Assembly (NCBI GenBank): GCA_026625625.1
Contig: CP113055.1
Span: 1,552,501-1,616,500, forward strand
DNA: 64,000 nt
DNA from: Blastomonas sp. SL216
GTDB lineage: Bacteria; Pseudomonadota; Alphaproteobacteria; Sphingomonadales; Sphingomonadaceae
Direction of reading: 5' to 3'
Under the pieces are notes generated by a model, which had not been told where the DNA came from, did no database searches, and saw only the letters and a list, made by a program, of their open reading frames with translations. The position numbers and the translations under genes are program-made. Below are positions 35,177 through 48,248 of the stretch, one piece after another; within the stretch, counting starts at the first letter, position 1, and every line of letters starts with the position of its first letter.

Positions 35177-36403
35177 TCATGTCCGGTGCGCTCTTGTGAA
35201 GAAAAAGCCGTCGGTGCCGTCATGATGCGGCGTCAGGAGCCTTCCGGCAGCTTCGCCCGCGCCTTGCGGCATATCGAGCAGCCCGCCATCCACCCCGACA
35301 AGGCGGCCAATGGTCATATTGGGGTCAGTGATAGTCCAGCCCTCGCCGCGGCACAAGCCGCGCGCGGCCTGGCGTGGCCCCTCGTCGGGCAGCAGCGAGC
35401 AGACCGCATAGACCAGCGCCCCGCCGGGCCGCACCAGCCGCCTGGCGATCTCGATCAGCCGCGCCTGTTCGGCGACCAGCCGGGCGAGCCGCTCACTGGT
35501 CAGCCGCCAGCGGGTTTCCGGATTGCGCCGCCAGGTGCCCGAGCCGCTGCACGGCGCATCGACCAGCACCAGCCCGGCCTGGCCCTCGAAGCGCGCCAGC
35601 TTGTCCCATTCGCGCTTCGGGTCGAGCAGCAGCGGCTCGATCCGGTCGGGCCCGGCGCGTTTGCGGCGCGGCTGCATCGCCTGCAGGCGATCGCGGCTGG
35701 TATCCGATGCGATGATCCGCGCGTCCGGCATCAGCGCCGAAAGCGCCAGCGTCTTGCCGCCCGCGCCCGCGCACAGATCGATCACCAGCTCCGGCGCGGT
35801 TTCATCAAGGCAGGCCTGCACGATCGCCTGGCTGCCCCAGTCCTGCACGTCGATCACGCCCTGCTGCCACGGCGCGCTATCCTCCACCGGGGTATTGCCG
35901 GGCAGCCGTGCTGCACGAGGCAAGGCATCGGTGAACACGATCTCGGGCCAGACCGAGCGCAGCGCCTGCGCATCGGTGCGCGCGGGATCGAAACGCAGGT
36001 CGAGCGCGGCGCGATCGAGCAGCGCGGCCTTTTCGGGTTCATCGAACAGCGCAGGCAGCAGCCGCTCGATCCAGCCGGGAATGCGCCCGCCGCTCGCCAC
36101 CGGTTCGGCATCGCTCAGCAGCGCGGGGCCATAGGACGATCCATCGAACAGCGCCGCCAGGTCCGCGTCCTCACGCGCCAGCCCGGCCAGCGCCGCGCGG
36201 CCATTGGCGGGAAGCTCGCCAAAGCGTCGCACTGCGCGCCAGGCCAGATCGCGCACCGCGCGCCGATCGCCCGATCCCATATAGCGCCGCTCGCGGAAGA
36301 ACTGGCGCGCCAGCGTATCCGCGCTCGCGCCCTGTCCGCGTGCGGCATGGAGAATGGCATCGACCAGATCGATCGCAGCCTGGACGCGGGCCGCCGGGGT
36401 CAT
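35177..36403 (-). CDS. rsmB: 16S rRNA m5C methyltransferase of the RsmB/Sun family
   Basis: A 408-residue SAM-dependent RNA cytosine-5 methyltransferase. The N-terminal NusB-like helical domain spans about 1-140. The SAM loop is DLCAGAGGKTLALSALM. The catalytic cysteines are in VDAPCSGSGTWRRNPETRW and YAVCSLLPDEG. The length fits RsmB (16S m5C967). It overlaps the preceding 86-residue gene by 4 bases (TGA/ATG). Confidence 0.9.
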   Translation of the reverse strand: MTPAARVQAAIDLVDAILHAARGQGASADTLARQFFRERRYMGSGDRRAVRDLAWRAVRRFGELPANGRAALAGLAREDADLAALFDGSSYGPALLSDAEPVASGGRIPGWIERLLPALFDEPEKAALLDRAALDLRFDPARTDAQALRSVWPEIVFTDALPRAARLPGNTPVEDSAPWQQGVIDVQDWGSQAIVQACLDETAPELVIDLCAGAGGKTLALSALMPDARIIASDTSRDRLQAMQPRRKRAGPDRIEPLLLDPKREWDKLARFEGQAGLVLVDAPCSGSGTWRRNPETRWRLTSERLARLVAEQARLIEIARRLVRPGGALVYAVCSLLPDEGPRQAARGLCRGEGWTITDPNMTIGRLVGVDGGLLDMPQGAGEAAGRLLTPHHDGTDGFFFTRAHRT

Positions 36404-36660
36404 TCCCCGTCCTCGCGCCAGGCCTTGCGGTCCTGCGCGTCAAGCTGGCGGAACAGGCTGTCAAATTCCTCCGGCCCCGGTACCGGCAGGCAGAAATGGC
36501 TGACGCCACCATGCCGTGTCGCCGCCACAAAGCCCGATGCGGCGCGCTCGCAATCTTCGGCGCTGGCGAACAGCTGGTTGACCCGCTCGATCTCCACCTT
36601 GCCGGTCTGGCCGGGGGAGACCCAGGCCAGCATCAGCATATAGGGGACGAGTTCGATCAT
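36400..36660 (-). CDS. Hypothetical protein, 86 aa
   Basis: A small protein with a hydrophobic start (LVPYMLMLAWVSPGQTG) that could be a signal or a buried strand, then a charged part with two cysteines (SAEDCERAASG and HFCLPVPGPEEF). It lies 6 bases after guaB and overlaps the rsmB start, so it is probably translated as part of that transcript. I do not recognise a family. Confidence 0.6.
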   Translation of the reverse strand: MIELVPYMLMLAWVSPGQTGKVEIERVNQLFASAEDCERAASGFVAATRHGGVSHFCLPVPGPEEFDSLFRQLDAQDRKAWREDGE

Positions 36661-36666
36661 CAGCCG

Positions 36667-38127
<1,461 letters not shown>

Positions 38128-38187
38128 TTATGCCACTTTCTGTCGCGAATCCGGTTTCAGTGGCGGCCCATGTAACCAAGCTGCGCG

Positions 38188-39708
38188 TCAATCGCCAGTG
38201 GGTGCGGCCGGATATTTCGCCTCATCTGCAAAATGACGCGTCAGTTCGACATGCAGATTGGCATCATCCGCCGCCCCGCCCAGCGGCGTCGCATCGGTCA
38301 GCTCGTCATCGGGCTGGTGATATACGGTGGTGAGGAACGCCTGGAGCAGCTTCATGTCGCTGAACGAGCCGCCCGCCATGATCGATTTGACGCCCTTGGC
38401 GCCCAATGCCCAGCCGTCCTGGCGGCGGATGAACGCATTGGCCTCGGTATCGCTGTCGACCGTGCGGCCCATCGATTTGGCGACCTCGTCTACAATGCCA
38501 TCGAGCCCGTTCTCGCCGCGCCCGACCAGCGCCACCGGCGCGCCCGCAGGAGCAATCGCGACGGTATCGACATTGAGCGCGACCTTGATGTCGCCCAGCG
38601 GCACCACCGGATGATCGGCGAAATAATAGGCGCCCAGCAGGCCGCGCTCTTCCGCCGTGGTGCCCATGAAATAGACGTCGCGGTCCATTTGCGCACCACG
38701 CGCCAGCCGCTCGGCGACGGTCAGCAGCACCGCCATGCCGCTGGCATTGTCGACCGCGCCGTTGCAGATGCGATCCTCGGCCTCTTCGCTGCGGCAGATG
38801 CCGAAATGGTCCCAATGGCCGAGCAGCAGGATCGCGCCAGATCCGGGCTTGGTGCCGGGCAGCTTGCCGATGACATTGTGGCTGTCGAACGCACGCACCG
38901 CCGTGCTGGTGGCAAGGTCCAGCGTGACCGGCAGCGTGACCGGAACAAAGCCCGGCACAGCGGCCTTCGCGCCGGCATCGGCGGCTGACAGACGCGCCGC
39001 GCGCAGCATTGCCTCGCTCACATCGCCGCGCAGGACGCCCGCGATCGGCGCGCTGACATCGTCGCTGGCCAGTCGCATCGATCCGTTGGCCAGCTGCGCG
39101 CGCAAGGCGCTCCATGGAACGCCATCGGGCGCGGTGATCAGCACCGCCGCCGCGCCCGATGCCGCCAGCATCTTCTGGCGATCGCGCAGACCGGGCAGCT
39201 TGGCCGCGCCCTCGAACTTGGGCTCGCCCGACAGCATCAGCACGATGCGTCCCTTCACATCGGCATTGAGCGTGCCATCGGGCTTGATGCCATAGCCGAC
39301 GAACAGCGGCTCGCCCGTCGCCCGGTCGGCCGGGTTGCGGCCGGACAGAGCCACGCCATCTTCGGCAAGCTTCACTGCCTTGCCGCGCGCGGTGGCATGG
39401 ACCGCCTGCGCATAAGGCTTGCGCTCGACCAGCGGCACCGGCTGGAACCAGGGGTGCGCCGCGTCGTTCGTGCCCGATACCAGGCCATAGCTGGCCCAGG
39501 TCTTGGCGAGATAATCCAGCGTCTTCGTCTCGCCCGCCGAGCCGGGGCCGCGGCCTTCGAATGCGTCGCTGGCCAGCTGTGCGATATGCGCGCGGACCTC
39601 GGCCTCGCTGATCGGCGCGGGTTTCGACTGGGCCTGGGCTGTGATGGGAAGGATCGAGGCCGCAAGGGCCAGAGCGGTCAGGGCGCGGTGCCGGAAGGTC
39701 TGTGTCAT
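38188..39708 (-). CDS. Exported M28 zinc aminopeptidase
   Basis: A 506-residue secreted peptidase; the signal peptide ends in ITAQAQ. A PA domain lies in the middle. The dizinc ligands can be seen as GHWDHFGI (His and Asp), NGAVDNASGMAVLL (bridging Asp), TTAEERGLLGAYYF (catalytic Glu and zinc Glu), LNVDTVA and the last His in TTVYHQPDDE. It hydrolyses N-terminal residues of peptides in the periplasm. I chose the ATG at 39708 at the signal peptide. Confidence 0.92.
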   Translation of the reverse strand: MTQTFRHRALTALALAASILPITAQAQSKPAPISEAEVRAHIAQLASDAFEGRGPGSAGETKTLDYLAKTWASYGLVSGTNDAAHPWFQPVPLVERKPYAQAVHATARGKAVKLAEDGVALSGRNPADRATGEPLFVGYGIKPDGTLNADVKGRIVLMLSGEPKFEGAAKLPGLRDRQKMLAASGAAAVLITAPDGVPWSALRAQLANGSMRLASDDVSAPIAGVLRGDVSEAMLRAARLSAADAGAKAAVPGFVPVTLPVTLDLATSTAVRAFDSHNVIGKLPGTKPGSGAILLLGHWDHFGICRSEEAEDRICNGAVDNASGMAVLLTVAERLARGAQMDRDVYFMGTTAEERGLLGAYYFADHPVVPLGDIKVALNVDTVAIAPAGAPVALVGRGENGLDGIVDEVAKSMGRTVDSDTEANAFIRRQDGWALGAKGVKSIMAGGSFSDMKLLQAFLTTVYHQPDDELTDATPLGGAADDANLHVELTRHFADEAKYPAAPTGD

Positions 39709-39790
39709 CCGCAGGTCATGGCGCAAGGCCGTGCGCTCGTGCAATATGCGCTCACACCGCCACCGCAAAATCCGGAAGCCTGTTGCAAAA

Positions 39791-39967
39791 ATGCCCCGCA
39801 CCCGCCTCTCGATCTGCCAGCGCAAGCAGCGCTTTGCCAGCGAGGAGGATGCCGTGCGCGCGGCGCTGGCGGCGACGATCGATTTGAGGCCCTATGCCTG
39901 CGACCGCTGCGGCCAGTATCACCTGACCAGCCGCCTCAAGGGCAAGCGCCGCCTGCCCTTGGCGTAG
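39791..39967 (+). CDS. Small Cys/His protein, possible zinc ribbon, 58 aa
   Basis: A basic 58-residue protein. YACDRCGQYHLTSR contains C-x2-C-x3-H, a half zinc-ribbon pattern; a third Cys lies near the N-terminus (LSICQRKQRF). This short CxxCGxxHLT type is recurrent in alphaproteobacteria, in my recollection. It stands between two minus-strand peptidase genes and has no clear Shine-Dalgarno. Function unknown; it could bind RNA or DNA. Confidence 0.65.
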   Translation: MPRTRLSICQRKQRFASEEDAVRAALAATIDLRPYACDRCGQYHLTSRLKGKRRLPLA

Positions 39968-40006
39968 AACATGGGGGCCAGCGAACCGCCAGCCCCCCTG
40001 CCCCTG

Positions 40007-42139
<2,133 letters not shown>

Positions 42140-42167
42140 GGGGCGATCCTCATAGATTGTTGATTGG

Positions 42168-42208
42168 ACAAACGAAAACAGGCCGCGAACTTAGCATTCG
42201 CGGCCTGT
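42168..42208 (-). terminator. Terminator of the rpsM-rplQ operon
   Basis: Perfect 12-bp arms ACAGGCCGCGAA / TTCGCGGCCTGT with a 7-base loop are followed on the minus strand by TTTCGTTTG. It lies 28 bases past the rplQ stop. Confidence 0.92.
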
Positions 42209-42235
42209 CTGGCAATCCGGTATCGCGTGAAACGA

Positions 42236-42655
42236 TTACGCGCCTTCGAATTCTTCCTCGGTCATCACCGGGCCCGAATCCTGGCCCTTCGCGCTGGTGT
42301 CGCGGTCAACCAGTTCGATGATGCCCATCGGCGCGGCGTCAGAGGCGCGGAAACCGGCCTTGAGCACGCGGGTGTATCCACCGGCGCGGTCGGCATAGCG
42401 CGGCGCCAGCGTGTCGAACAGCTTGACCAGCTGGGCGTCGTCCATCAGGCGAGCCATGGCAAGACGACGGTTCGAAAGACCGCCGCGCTTGGCCAGCGTG
42501 ATCAGCTTTTCGACATAGGGACGCAGTTCGCGCGCCTTGGGCAGCGTGGTGGTGATCTGCTCGTGCTTGATCAGCGAGGCTGCCATGTTGCGCAGCATCG
42601 CGATACGGTGCGAGCTGGTCCGCTGCAGCTTACGCTTGCCTACTCCGTGACGCAT
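42236..42655 (-). CDS. rplQ: 50S ribosomal protein L17
   Basis: A 139-residue L17. [20 protein letters not shown] is the conserved start. The core continues with [21 protein letters not shown] ~25-residue tail beyond the bacterial core ends in acidic residues. It is last in the rpsM-rpsK-rpoA-rplQ order but is separated from rpoA by about 200 bases of repeat DNA. Confidence 0.97.
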   Translation of the reverse strand: MRHGVGKRKLQRTSSHRIAMLRNMAASLIKHEQITTTLPKARELRPYVEKLITLAKRGGLSNRRLAMARLMDDAQLVKLFDTLAPRYADRAGGYTRVLKAGFRASDAAPMGIIELVDRDTSAKGQDSGPVMTEEEFEGA

Positions 42656-42732
42656 ATTCCTGTACTCCGTTCGTAAGGGGTCCGTTTCAGGTAACCCGGT
42701 CCAGGCAAATCAGGGTCTTGCCGTTTAACCCG

Positions 42733-42850
42733 ATAACCCTCTCCCCTTCAGGGGGGAGGGAGGAGCCGCAAAGCGGCGGAGGGAGGGGGGAAGTCGCCAA
42801 CCGTGGCGCAGGCCCCTCTCCCAACCCTCTCCCCTCAAGGGGAGAGGGCG
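42733..42850. repeat. Repeat insertion between rpoA and rplQ
   Basis: CCCTCTCCCC/GGGGGGAGGG and CCCTCTCCCC/GGGGAGAGGG hairpins plus a GCCGC-aaa-GCGGC stem occupy the gap. It belongs to the loose family-B repeats. Such spacing is unusual inside this operon and might attenuate or process the transcript. Confidence 0.6.
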
Positions 42851-42858
42851 AGATGTCA

Positions 42859-43911
42859 TCAGCCCAGCAGTTCCTGTTCCAGCTTCTTGGCCATTTCCTC
42901 GATATTCTCGGGCGGCCAGCCGGGGATGTCCATGCCGAGGCGCAGACCCATGCTGGAGAGCACTTCCTTGATTTCGTTCAGCGACTTGCGACCGAAATTC
43001 GGGGTGCGCAGCATCTCGGCTTCGGTCTTCTGGACCAGATCGCCGATATAGATGATGTTGTCGTTCTTGAGGCAGTTGGCCGAACGCACCGACAGTTCCA
43101 GCTCGTCCACCTTCTTGAGAAGATAGCGGTTGATCTGGTTGGCATCGCCTTCTTCGGGAGCGGCCTGGCTGACCGAACCGGTGGTGGCGGTGGCAATGCT
43201 GTCTTCGAAATGGACGAACAGCTGCAGCTGGTCCTGAAGGATGCGCGCGGCATAGGCGACGGCATCTTCCGGGGCCACGGTGCCATCGGTTTCGATGGTC
43301 AGCGACAGACGGTCATAGTCCAGTTCCTGGCCGACGCGGGTGTTTTCCACCTTGTACGACACCTGACGGATCGGCGAGAACAGCGAGTCCACGGGGATCA
43401 GGCCGATCGGCGCATCAACCGGACGGTTGGCCACGGCGGGGACATAGCCCTTGCCGGTGTCGCAGGTCAGTTCGATGTTCAGCGTCGCGCCGTCATCCAG
43501 GTGACAGATCACCAGATCCTTGTTCATCACCTCGATATCGCCCGAAACGGCGATGTCGCCCGCCTTCACCTGGGCAGGTCCGGTGGCCGAAAGCTGGAGG
43601 CGCTTGGGGCCTTCGCCTTCCATCTTCAGCGCGATCTGCTTCACGTTCAGCACGATGTCGGTCACGTCTTCACGCACACCGGCGAGCGACGAGAATTCGT
43701 GCAGAGCGTTCTCGATCTTGATCGAGGTGATCGCCGCGCCCTGCAGCGAAGACAGCAGCACGCGGCGCAGGGCGTTGCCCAGCGTCAGGCCGAAGCCGCG
43801 CTCAAGAGGTTCCGCAACAAAGGTTGCCTTGCGCTTGGGATCGCCGCCGCTCTTGACCTCAAGACCGTTCGGCTTCTTCAGTTCCTGCCAGTTCTTGATG
43901 TTGACAGTCAT
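42859..43911 (-). CDS. rpoA: RNA polymerase alpha subunit
   Basis: A 350-residue alpha subunit. The N-terminal dimerisation domain contains [20 protein letters not shown]. The C-terminal domain (about 250-350) contains [20 protein letters not shown], the UP-element and activator-binding surface. [20 protein letters not shown] is the linker side. Length is normal for alphaproteobacteria. It lies downstream of rpsK in the conserved order. Confidence 0.98.
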   Translation of the reverse strand: MTVNIKNWQELKKPNGLEVKSGGDPKRKATFVAEPLERGFGLTLGNALRRVLLSSLQGAAITSIKIENALHEFSSLAGVREDVTDIVLNVKQIALKMEGEGPKRLQLSATGPAQVKAGDIAVSGDIEVMNKDLVICHLDDGATLNIELTCDTGKGYVPAVANRPVDAPIGLIPVDSLFSPIRQVSYKVENTRVGQELDYDRLSLTIETDGTVAPEDAVAYAARILQDQLQLFVHFEDSIATATTGSVSQAAPEEGDANQINRYLLKKVDELELSVRSANCLKNDNIIYIGDLVQKTEAEMLRTPNFGRKSLNEIKEVLSSMGLRLGMDIPGWPPENIEEMAKKLEQELLG

Positions 43912-44022
43912 GGACTTCCCCTGAGTGTTGGGCGGGGGCGACGCTCATATGATGCGCTTGGGAGCCCCGGCCGGAAATTTCTTGGAGTGGCGCGTCCGCC
44001 ACCCCGAACGACAGCCTGGGTG

Positions 44023-44412
44023 TCAGACGCGACGCCGCTTGGACGGACGAACCCCGTTATGGGGGATCGGCGTCACATCGCGGATAGAGGTGATGGTGAA
44101 GCCCACCGCCTGCAGCGCACGAAGCGCGGATTCACGGCCCGAACCCGGGCCCTTGACTTCGACTTCAAGCGTGCGGACGCCATGTTCCGCTGCCTTGCGG
44201 CCCGCGTCTTCCGCACAGACCTGTGCAGCATACGGGGTCGACTTGCGGCTGCCCTTGAAGCCCATCATACCGGCCGAAGACCAGCTGATGGCATTGCCCT
44301 GGGCGTCGGTGATGGTGATCATGGTGTTGTTGAAGCTGGCGTTGACGTGGGCAATGCCGGCCGAAATGTTCTTGCGCTCGCGCTTTTTGAGCCTCTGCGG
44401 TTCGCGTGCCAT
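44023..44412 (-). CDS. rpsK: 30S ribosomal protein S11
   Basis: A 129-residue S11. [20 protein letters not shown] and the C-terminal [20 protein letters not shown] are diagnostic; the latter interacts with 16S rRNA in the platform. It lies 72 bases after rpsM and 111 bases before rpoA. No recruitment oddities are visible. Confidence 0.98.
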   Translation of the reverse strand: MAREPQRLKKRERKNISAGIAHVNASFNNTMITITDAQGNAISWSSAGMMGFKGSRKSTPYAAQVCAEDAGRKAAEHGVRTLEVEVKGPGSGRESALRALQAVGFTITSIRDVTPIPHNGVRPSKRRRV

Positions 44413-44484
44413 ATGTAATATCCTGGAATAAAGGGATTGCTGGGAAAGAAAACAAGGGCGGGACGCAGGTGCGCCCCGGCAGCC

Positions 44485-44853
44485 TTACTTCTTCTTGCCG
44501 GCGATCGGCTTGGCCTTGCCCTTGCGGGTGCGCGCATTGGTGTGCGTGCGCTGGCCACGAACCGGAAGGCCCTTGCGATGACGCAGGCCGCGATAGCAGG
44601 CGAGATCCATCAGACGCTTGATGTTCATCGCGGTCTGACGACGCAGGTCGCCTTCCACGGTGTGATCCGCGTCGATCGTTTCACGGATCTGCAGCACTTC
44701 CGCATCGCTCAGGTCCTGAACGCGGCGGGTGTGGTCGATGCCCAGCTTGTCGGCGATTTCCAGCGCCTTGGCGCGGCCGATTCCATGGATATAGGTGAGC
44801 GCAATGATAACGCGCTTGTTGGTGGGGATATTTACCCCGGCGATACGTGCCAC
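44485..44853 (-). CDS. rpsM: 30S ribosomal protein S13
   Basis: A 122-residue S13. [20 protein letters not shown] is the start and [20 protein letters not shown] the rRNA-binding C-terminus. It is the first gene of the minus-strand operon. In many relatives adk and secY stand just upstream; here the upstream neighbour is a divergent hydrolase, so the operon is separated from the rest of the ribosomal cluster. Confidence 0.98.
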   Translation of the reverse strand: MARIAGVNIPTNKRVIIALTYIHGIGRAKALEIADKLGIDHTRRVQDLSDAEVLQIRETIDADHTVEGDLRRQTAMNIKRLMDLACYRGLRHRKGLPVRGQRTHTNARTRKGKAKPIAGKKK

Positions 44854-45176
44854 TTAAGTCTTCTCCTGCTCCACAGGGCCGCGACACCTGCCGCACGCCC
44901 CATCTCAACGCTTCCCAAATCTGGGCAGTTCAATGCCACAAAGCGCAAAAATCACAGGCCTTCGCATTGGGACGATGCGGAGCCCGTTTTTAAGCCGCTC
45001 AATGAAAATGAGTGCCGCGCATAAGCGGAGTCGCCCATGCTGTCAAGCGCGGGACAAGACAAAAGCATATCGGGGCGCGACAAATGGATTGCGCCCGCGG
45101 TCACGCCAGAGTCATACTCCTCCCCTGCCCCGCGCGCAAGACAGACGCATGACCGCGCAGGGCCAGGGGGGGGCTT
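44854..45176. other. Divergent intergenic region rpsM / aspartoacylase-like gene
   Basis: About 320 bases without a gene. It must contain the rpsM-operon promoter on the minus strand, but I could not pick a convincing -35/-10 pair. A G-run (GGGGGGGG) sits immediately before the hydrolase start. No repeat or RNA motif was recognised. Confidence 0.4.
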
Positions 45177-46247
45177 ATGACCGACGAGACGACTGACCGC
45201 ACTTCCGGCGCCGCGACACCCTTTACCCTGGCCGGGGTCAGCATAGACCCCGGCACCTCGGCTACCATCGCCATTCCCGTCAGCAACACCGCCACCGGGC
45301 TTCCGGCCAGCCTCTATGTCCGCGTGCTGCACGGAAGCCGGCCGGGCCCGTGCATCTTCGTCTCCGCCGCGATCCATGGTGACGAGATCATCGGCACCGC
45401 AGTGATCCAGCGGCTGCTCGCCAAGCTCGATGCCGCCACCATGGCCGGCACGGTGCTGTTCCTGCCGGTGGTCAACATCTTCGGCTTTCAGCAGCACAGC
45501 CGCTATCTGCCCGACCGGCGCGATCTCAACCGCTCCTTCCCCGGCAGCACCAAAGGCTCGCTCGCCGGGCAGCTGGCCAACAAGTTCCTCAAGGAGGTGA
45601 TCTGCCACTGCTCGCTCGGCATCGATATCCATTCGGCCGCCGTCCACCGCTACAACCTGCCGCAAATCCGTATCGCGCCCGATAACGAGACACTGCGCGA
45701 GCTCGCCATGCTGTTCGGCGCACATGCGGTGATCGAAAGCCCGCTGCGCCCCGGCAGCTTGCGCGACATCGCGCGCGGCGAAGGCGTCGACATGCTGCTG
45801 ATGGAGGCGGGCGAGGCGCTGCGCTTCGACGAGCTGTCGATCCGCAGCGGCGTCAACGGCGTGCTCAACGTGATGGCGCATCTGCAGATGATCCAGCCGC
45901 ACCCTGAGGCGACGCAGGTCATCATCCCCGCGCTATGCCGCCGCGCCATCTGGGTCCGCGCGCCACGCGGCGGCCTGTGCGTGCTCCAGCAGAAGTCGGG
46001 CGATGCAGTCAAGAAAGGCGAAATCATCGGCCGCGTCTCGGGCATCTTCGGCGACGACGCACAAGAATTCCGCGCGCCGATCGACGGCATCATCATCGGC
46101 CACGCCGTGCTTCCGGTCGTCAACCAGGGCGATGCGCTGGTGCACATCGCCGAGGTACTGCGCTTCGGCGATGTCGAGGAACGGGTGGATCAGATTACGG
46201 AAGCGCTGCTGAACGACCGGCTGCTGGATGAGGATGAGTTGATTTGA
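45177..46247 (+). CDS. Succinylglutamate desuccinylase / aspartoacylase family hydrolase
   Basis: A 356-residue zinc hydrolase. Zinc ligands are visible: His67 and Glu70 in AAIHGDEIIG and the later His in GIDIHSAAVHRYNLPQIR. RRDLNRSFPGS is the substrate-binding Arg motif. LLMEAGEA holds the catalytic Glu. The C-terminal beta domain (EIIGRVSGIFGDDAQEFRAP) is typical of the AstE/AspA-like group. No arginine-succinyl-transferase genes are nearby, so the deacylated substrate is unknown. The G-rich leader GGGGGGGGCTT precedes the ATG. Confidence 0.9.
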   Translation: MTDETTDRTSGAATPFTLAGVSIDPGTSATIAIPVSNTATGLPASLYVRVLHGSRPGPCIFVSAAIHGDEIIGTAVIQRLLAKLDAATMAGTVLFLPVVNIFGFQQHSRYLPDRRDLNRSFPGSTKGSLAGQLANKFLKEVICHCSLGIDIHSAAVHRYNLPQIRIAPDNETLRELAMLFGAHAVIESPLRPGSLRDIARGEGVDMLLMEAGEALRFDELSIRSGVNGVLNVMAHLQMIQPHPEATQVIIPALCRRAIWVRAPRGGLCVLQQKSGDAVKKGEIIGRVSGIFGDDAQEFRAPIDGIIIGHAVLPVVNQGDALVHIAEVLRFGDVEERVDQITEALLNDRLLDEDELI

Positions 46248-46557
46248 GGGGGATTTTGGCCTTGCGATAGTTCATCGATGCGACGGCGCTTGAGACTTCT
46301 CGGCCATTCAGACTTGGCGGACTGATCTGGAGGTTTGTGACCGAAACACAACACTGGTTGCGCGTTTGCCAGTGCAGAACTTGCAACTACAACTGGGTTG
46401 GTTGTCGAATGGCAAGTTGCAGGCAAAAATGCGCGGTCGGCTTTCAGGCAGTCGCCGCACGGCATTTCATGGCCGCAACTATACGGGAAGCGGCTTGTCC
46501 GTGTGCGACACGGGCAAGACAATCTGGGCAACGGGAGCTGCAATGGCTGCGCCGGCT
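46248..46557. other. Gene-free stretch between hydrolase and MCP
   Basis: About 310 bases between two convergent genes, less GC-rich than the flanks. An imperfect inverted repeat (AACTTGCAAC near 46378 and GGCAAGTTGC near 46412) is the only visible structure. No terminator with a T tract, repeat-family member or credible gene was found. Confidence 0.4.
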
Positions 46558-47904
46558 TCAGGCGGCGTGGATCTGTTCGACGAAATGGCTGCTTTCGACG
46601 GCAAGTTGCTGGGCGCCGTCAAAGACCCGCTGGGCAATGCCCAGCATCGCCTCCGCCCTCTCCGCCGCGCCCTGAGCAATGCCATTGATCGCATCGGCAT
46701 CGACTCCGGCCGCCCGGCTCGCGTCGTAGGTTTGCGCGGCGTTGAAGGCGATCAATTGCGTCGCCGATCGTTGCAGCGTGACTGCATCCTGGATTTCGGC
46801 GGAGTTCGCTGCAATGCGCGCGATTGCGGTTTCGACCTGAGAATGGCCGCAGGACACTTCGTCGACGGCGTGTCCGATTTCGTCGACATGGGCACGGATG
46901 CGATTGGCTGCGGTGGCGGTCTGGTGCGAAAGCAGCTTGATTTCACCAGCGACCACGGCAAAGCCGCGTCCAGCTTCGCCTGCCCGCGCGGCTTCTATCG
47001 TCGCGTTGAGCGCAAGCAGATTCACCTGACGGGAAATCTCACCGATCAGGTCGATGACGGATTCGATGGATTCGGCCGATACGCGCAGATCGGCTGCACG
47101 TGCGCTGCCGGCCGATACAAGAGCGACGGCTTCGTTTGCGGCATCGCGGGCCTCCTCCGTTCGAGCCGCGATCGAATCGAGCGCGCCCGCCAGTTCGCGA
47201 CCTCTGCCTGCAATCTCTTCCATGTGCATGCTTGTCTGCACGGCTGCTGTGGCGACCGCAGCAGCGCGGGTGCTGGCATGGGTCGATCTTTCTGCCACCT
47301 CGGCAGCGTCCCTTTCCAGCATCTTCGACAGCTTGTCCATCATCCGGCCCAGACTGGCGACTTCGCCATCGAAACGTTCAGCGGCATTCTCGATCTGATC
47401 GGCGCGCCCGACCCTGAGGCGTGCCCGGTGGGCCTCCCATTCGCCAGCGAGCAGCGCCAGTCGGCGATTGGTCAACACTCCGAACAACTGGTTGTCCCGC
47501 AGGATCATCATGCCTTCGGTGCCTCGTCCGATCCGATATTGCTCCAACGTCTCGCCAATAGACTGTGCGAAATCGGCCGTCGGGCAATCGCGGATATGCG
47601 AGGTCAAGTCGCCACCATATGCCGGATTGCGCAGCAGTGCATGACCAAAGGGATTCAGCAACAGGCGGCGCATGTCACGTTCGAAAATAGCACCGCACGG
47701 GCGACCAAGCGCGTCGAGTACTGGTAGCAGCCGCAAGTCCGGATTGGCCTGAAATCGGTCGATCACGCTGATCAGTGTATCGGTGCGCACGACATGGGGC
47801 GCGTTGCGATCTGACGCAGACAACCAGTCGCTGATCCTGTCTGATCGCGAATCCGCCTCAGGCGCTGACGCGGGGCTGTGGGGATCGGGACGCAGCTGGG
47901 TCAT
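46558..47904 (-). CDS. Soluble methyl-accepting chemotaxis-type protein with N-terminal CBS-like domains
   Basis: A 448-residue protein without membrane segments or signal. Residues about 40-165 look like a CBS pair ([20 protein letters not shown] and [20 protein letters not shown]). A long helical region then leads to the MCP signalling tip [20 protein letters not shown] and [18 protein letters not shown]. No HAMP domain or ligand pocket is seen, and no che genes are adjacent. It may report nucleotide or redox state to a cytoplasmic array, or act outside chemotaxis. Confidence 0.86.
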   Translation of the reverse strand: MTQLRPDPHSPASAPEADSRSDRISDWLSASDRNAPHVVRTDTLISVIDRFQANPDLRLLPVLDALGRPCGAIFERDMRRLLLNPFGHALLRNPAYGGDLTSHIRDCPTADFAQSIGETLEQYRIGRGTEGMMILRDNQLFGVLTNRRLALLAGEWEAHRARLRVGRADQIENAAERFDGEVASLGRMMDKLSKMLERDAAEVAERSTHASTRAAAVATAAVQTSMHMEEIAGRGRELAGALDSIAARTEEARDAANEAVALVSAGSARAADLRVSAESIESVIDLIGEISRQVNLLALNATIEAARAGEAGRGFAVVAGEIKLLSHQTATAANRIRAHVDEIGHAVDEVSCGHSQVETAIARIAANSAEIQDAVTLQRSATQLIAFNAAQTYDASRAAGVDADAINGIAQGAAERAEAMLGIAQRVFDGAQQLAVESSHFVEQIHAA

Positions 47905-47971
47905 ACCGCATCAATTTACCGGCATTGTAGTAAACAACGTTTTAATAAATTGTTTCAGTTTCAAGACACTT

Positions 47972-48112
47972 ACGGTCAGCACGCGGGCCTATCGCCTCCT
48001 CGCCCATGCAATGCCGCCGAGAGCGCAAGATGGAAGCACCTGCGCTTGGCGCAGCGGCCGTAAATCTCCACCGATCCTCGCTGCCGCTCGCAAGGACGCC
48101 GGGCCCGCCGCC
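47972..48112. repeat. Block-conserved non-coding sequence, copy 1
   Basis: Conserved blocks shared with 49508-49659: ACGGTCAGC-R-CGCGGGCCT; then ATGCCGCCGA-R-AGCGCAAG with ATGGAAGCACC; then AGCGGCCGTAAATCTCC. Between blocks the copies differ, yet both can fold locally (here CTGCGC-TTG-GCGCAG). Conservation in blocks with variable hairpins suggests a structured RNA rather than protein. The strand is not settled. Confidence 0.5.
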
Positions 48113-48180
48113 TTGCCTCGCATCCAGGCAATGCGGCACTTTGTCTTCAAACCCATCAGGGTGCATCGGCTCCCGTTAGC

Positions 48181-48211
48181 GCGGGGCCTTCGACAGGCTC
48201 AGGCTGAGCGG
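48181..48211 (-). repeat. REP element (family A), solo copy
   Basis: An inverted-orientation 31-bp REP-A copy just downstream of the TonB-like gene, with no partner found within a few hundred bases. Confidence 0.9.
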
Positions 48212-48248
48212 AGGTGGGCGTGCAGCGCAAAGCCGCCCGCCTTCCCCA

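Larger units (their letters stand above)
47905..48248. other. Gene-free region upstream of the MCP
   Basis: About 340 bases. An A/T-rich stretch (TTTTAATAAATTG, near 47940) is followed by a block-conserved non-coding sequence (47972-48112) and one REP-A copy (48181-48211). No protein-coding gene is supported. Confidence 0.6.
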
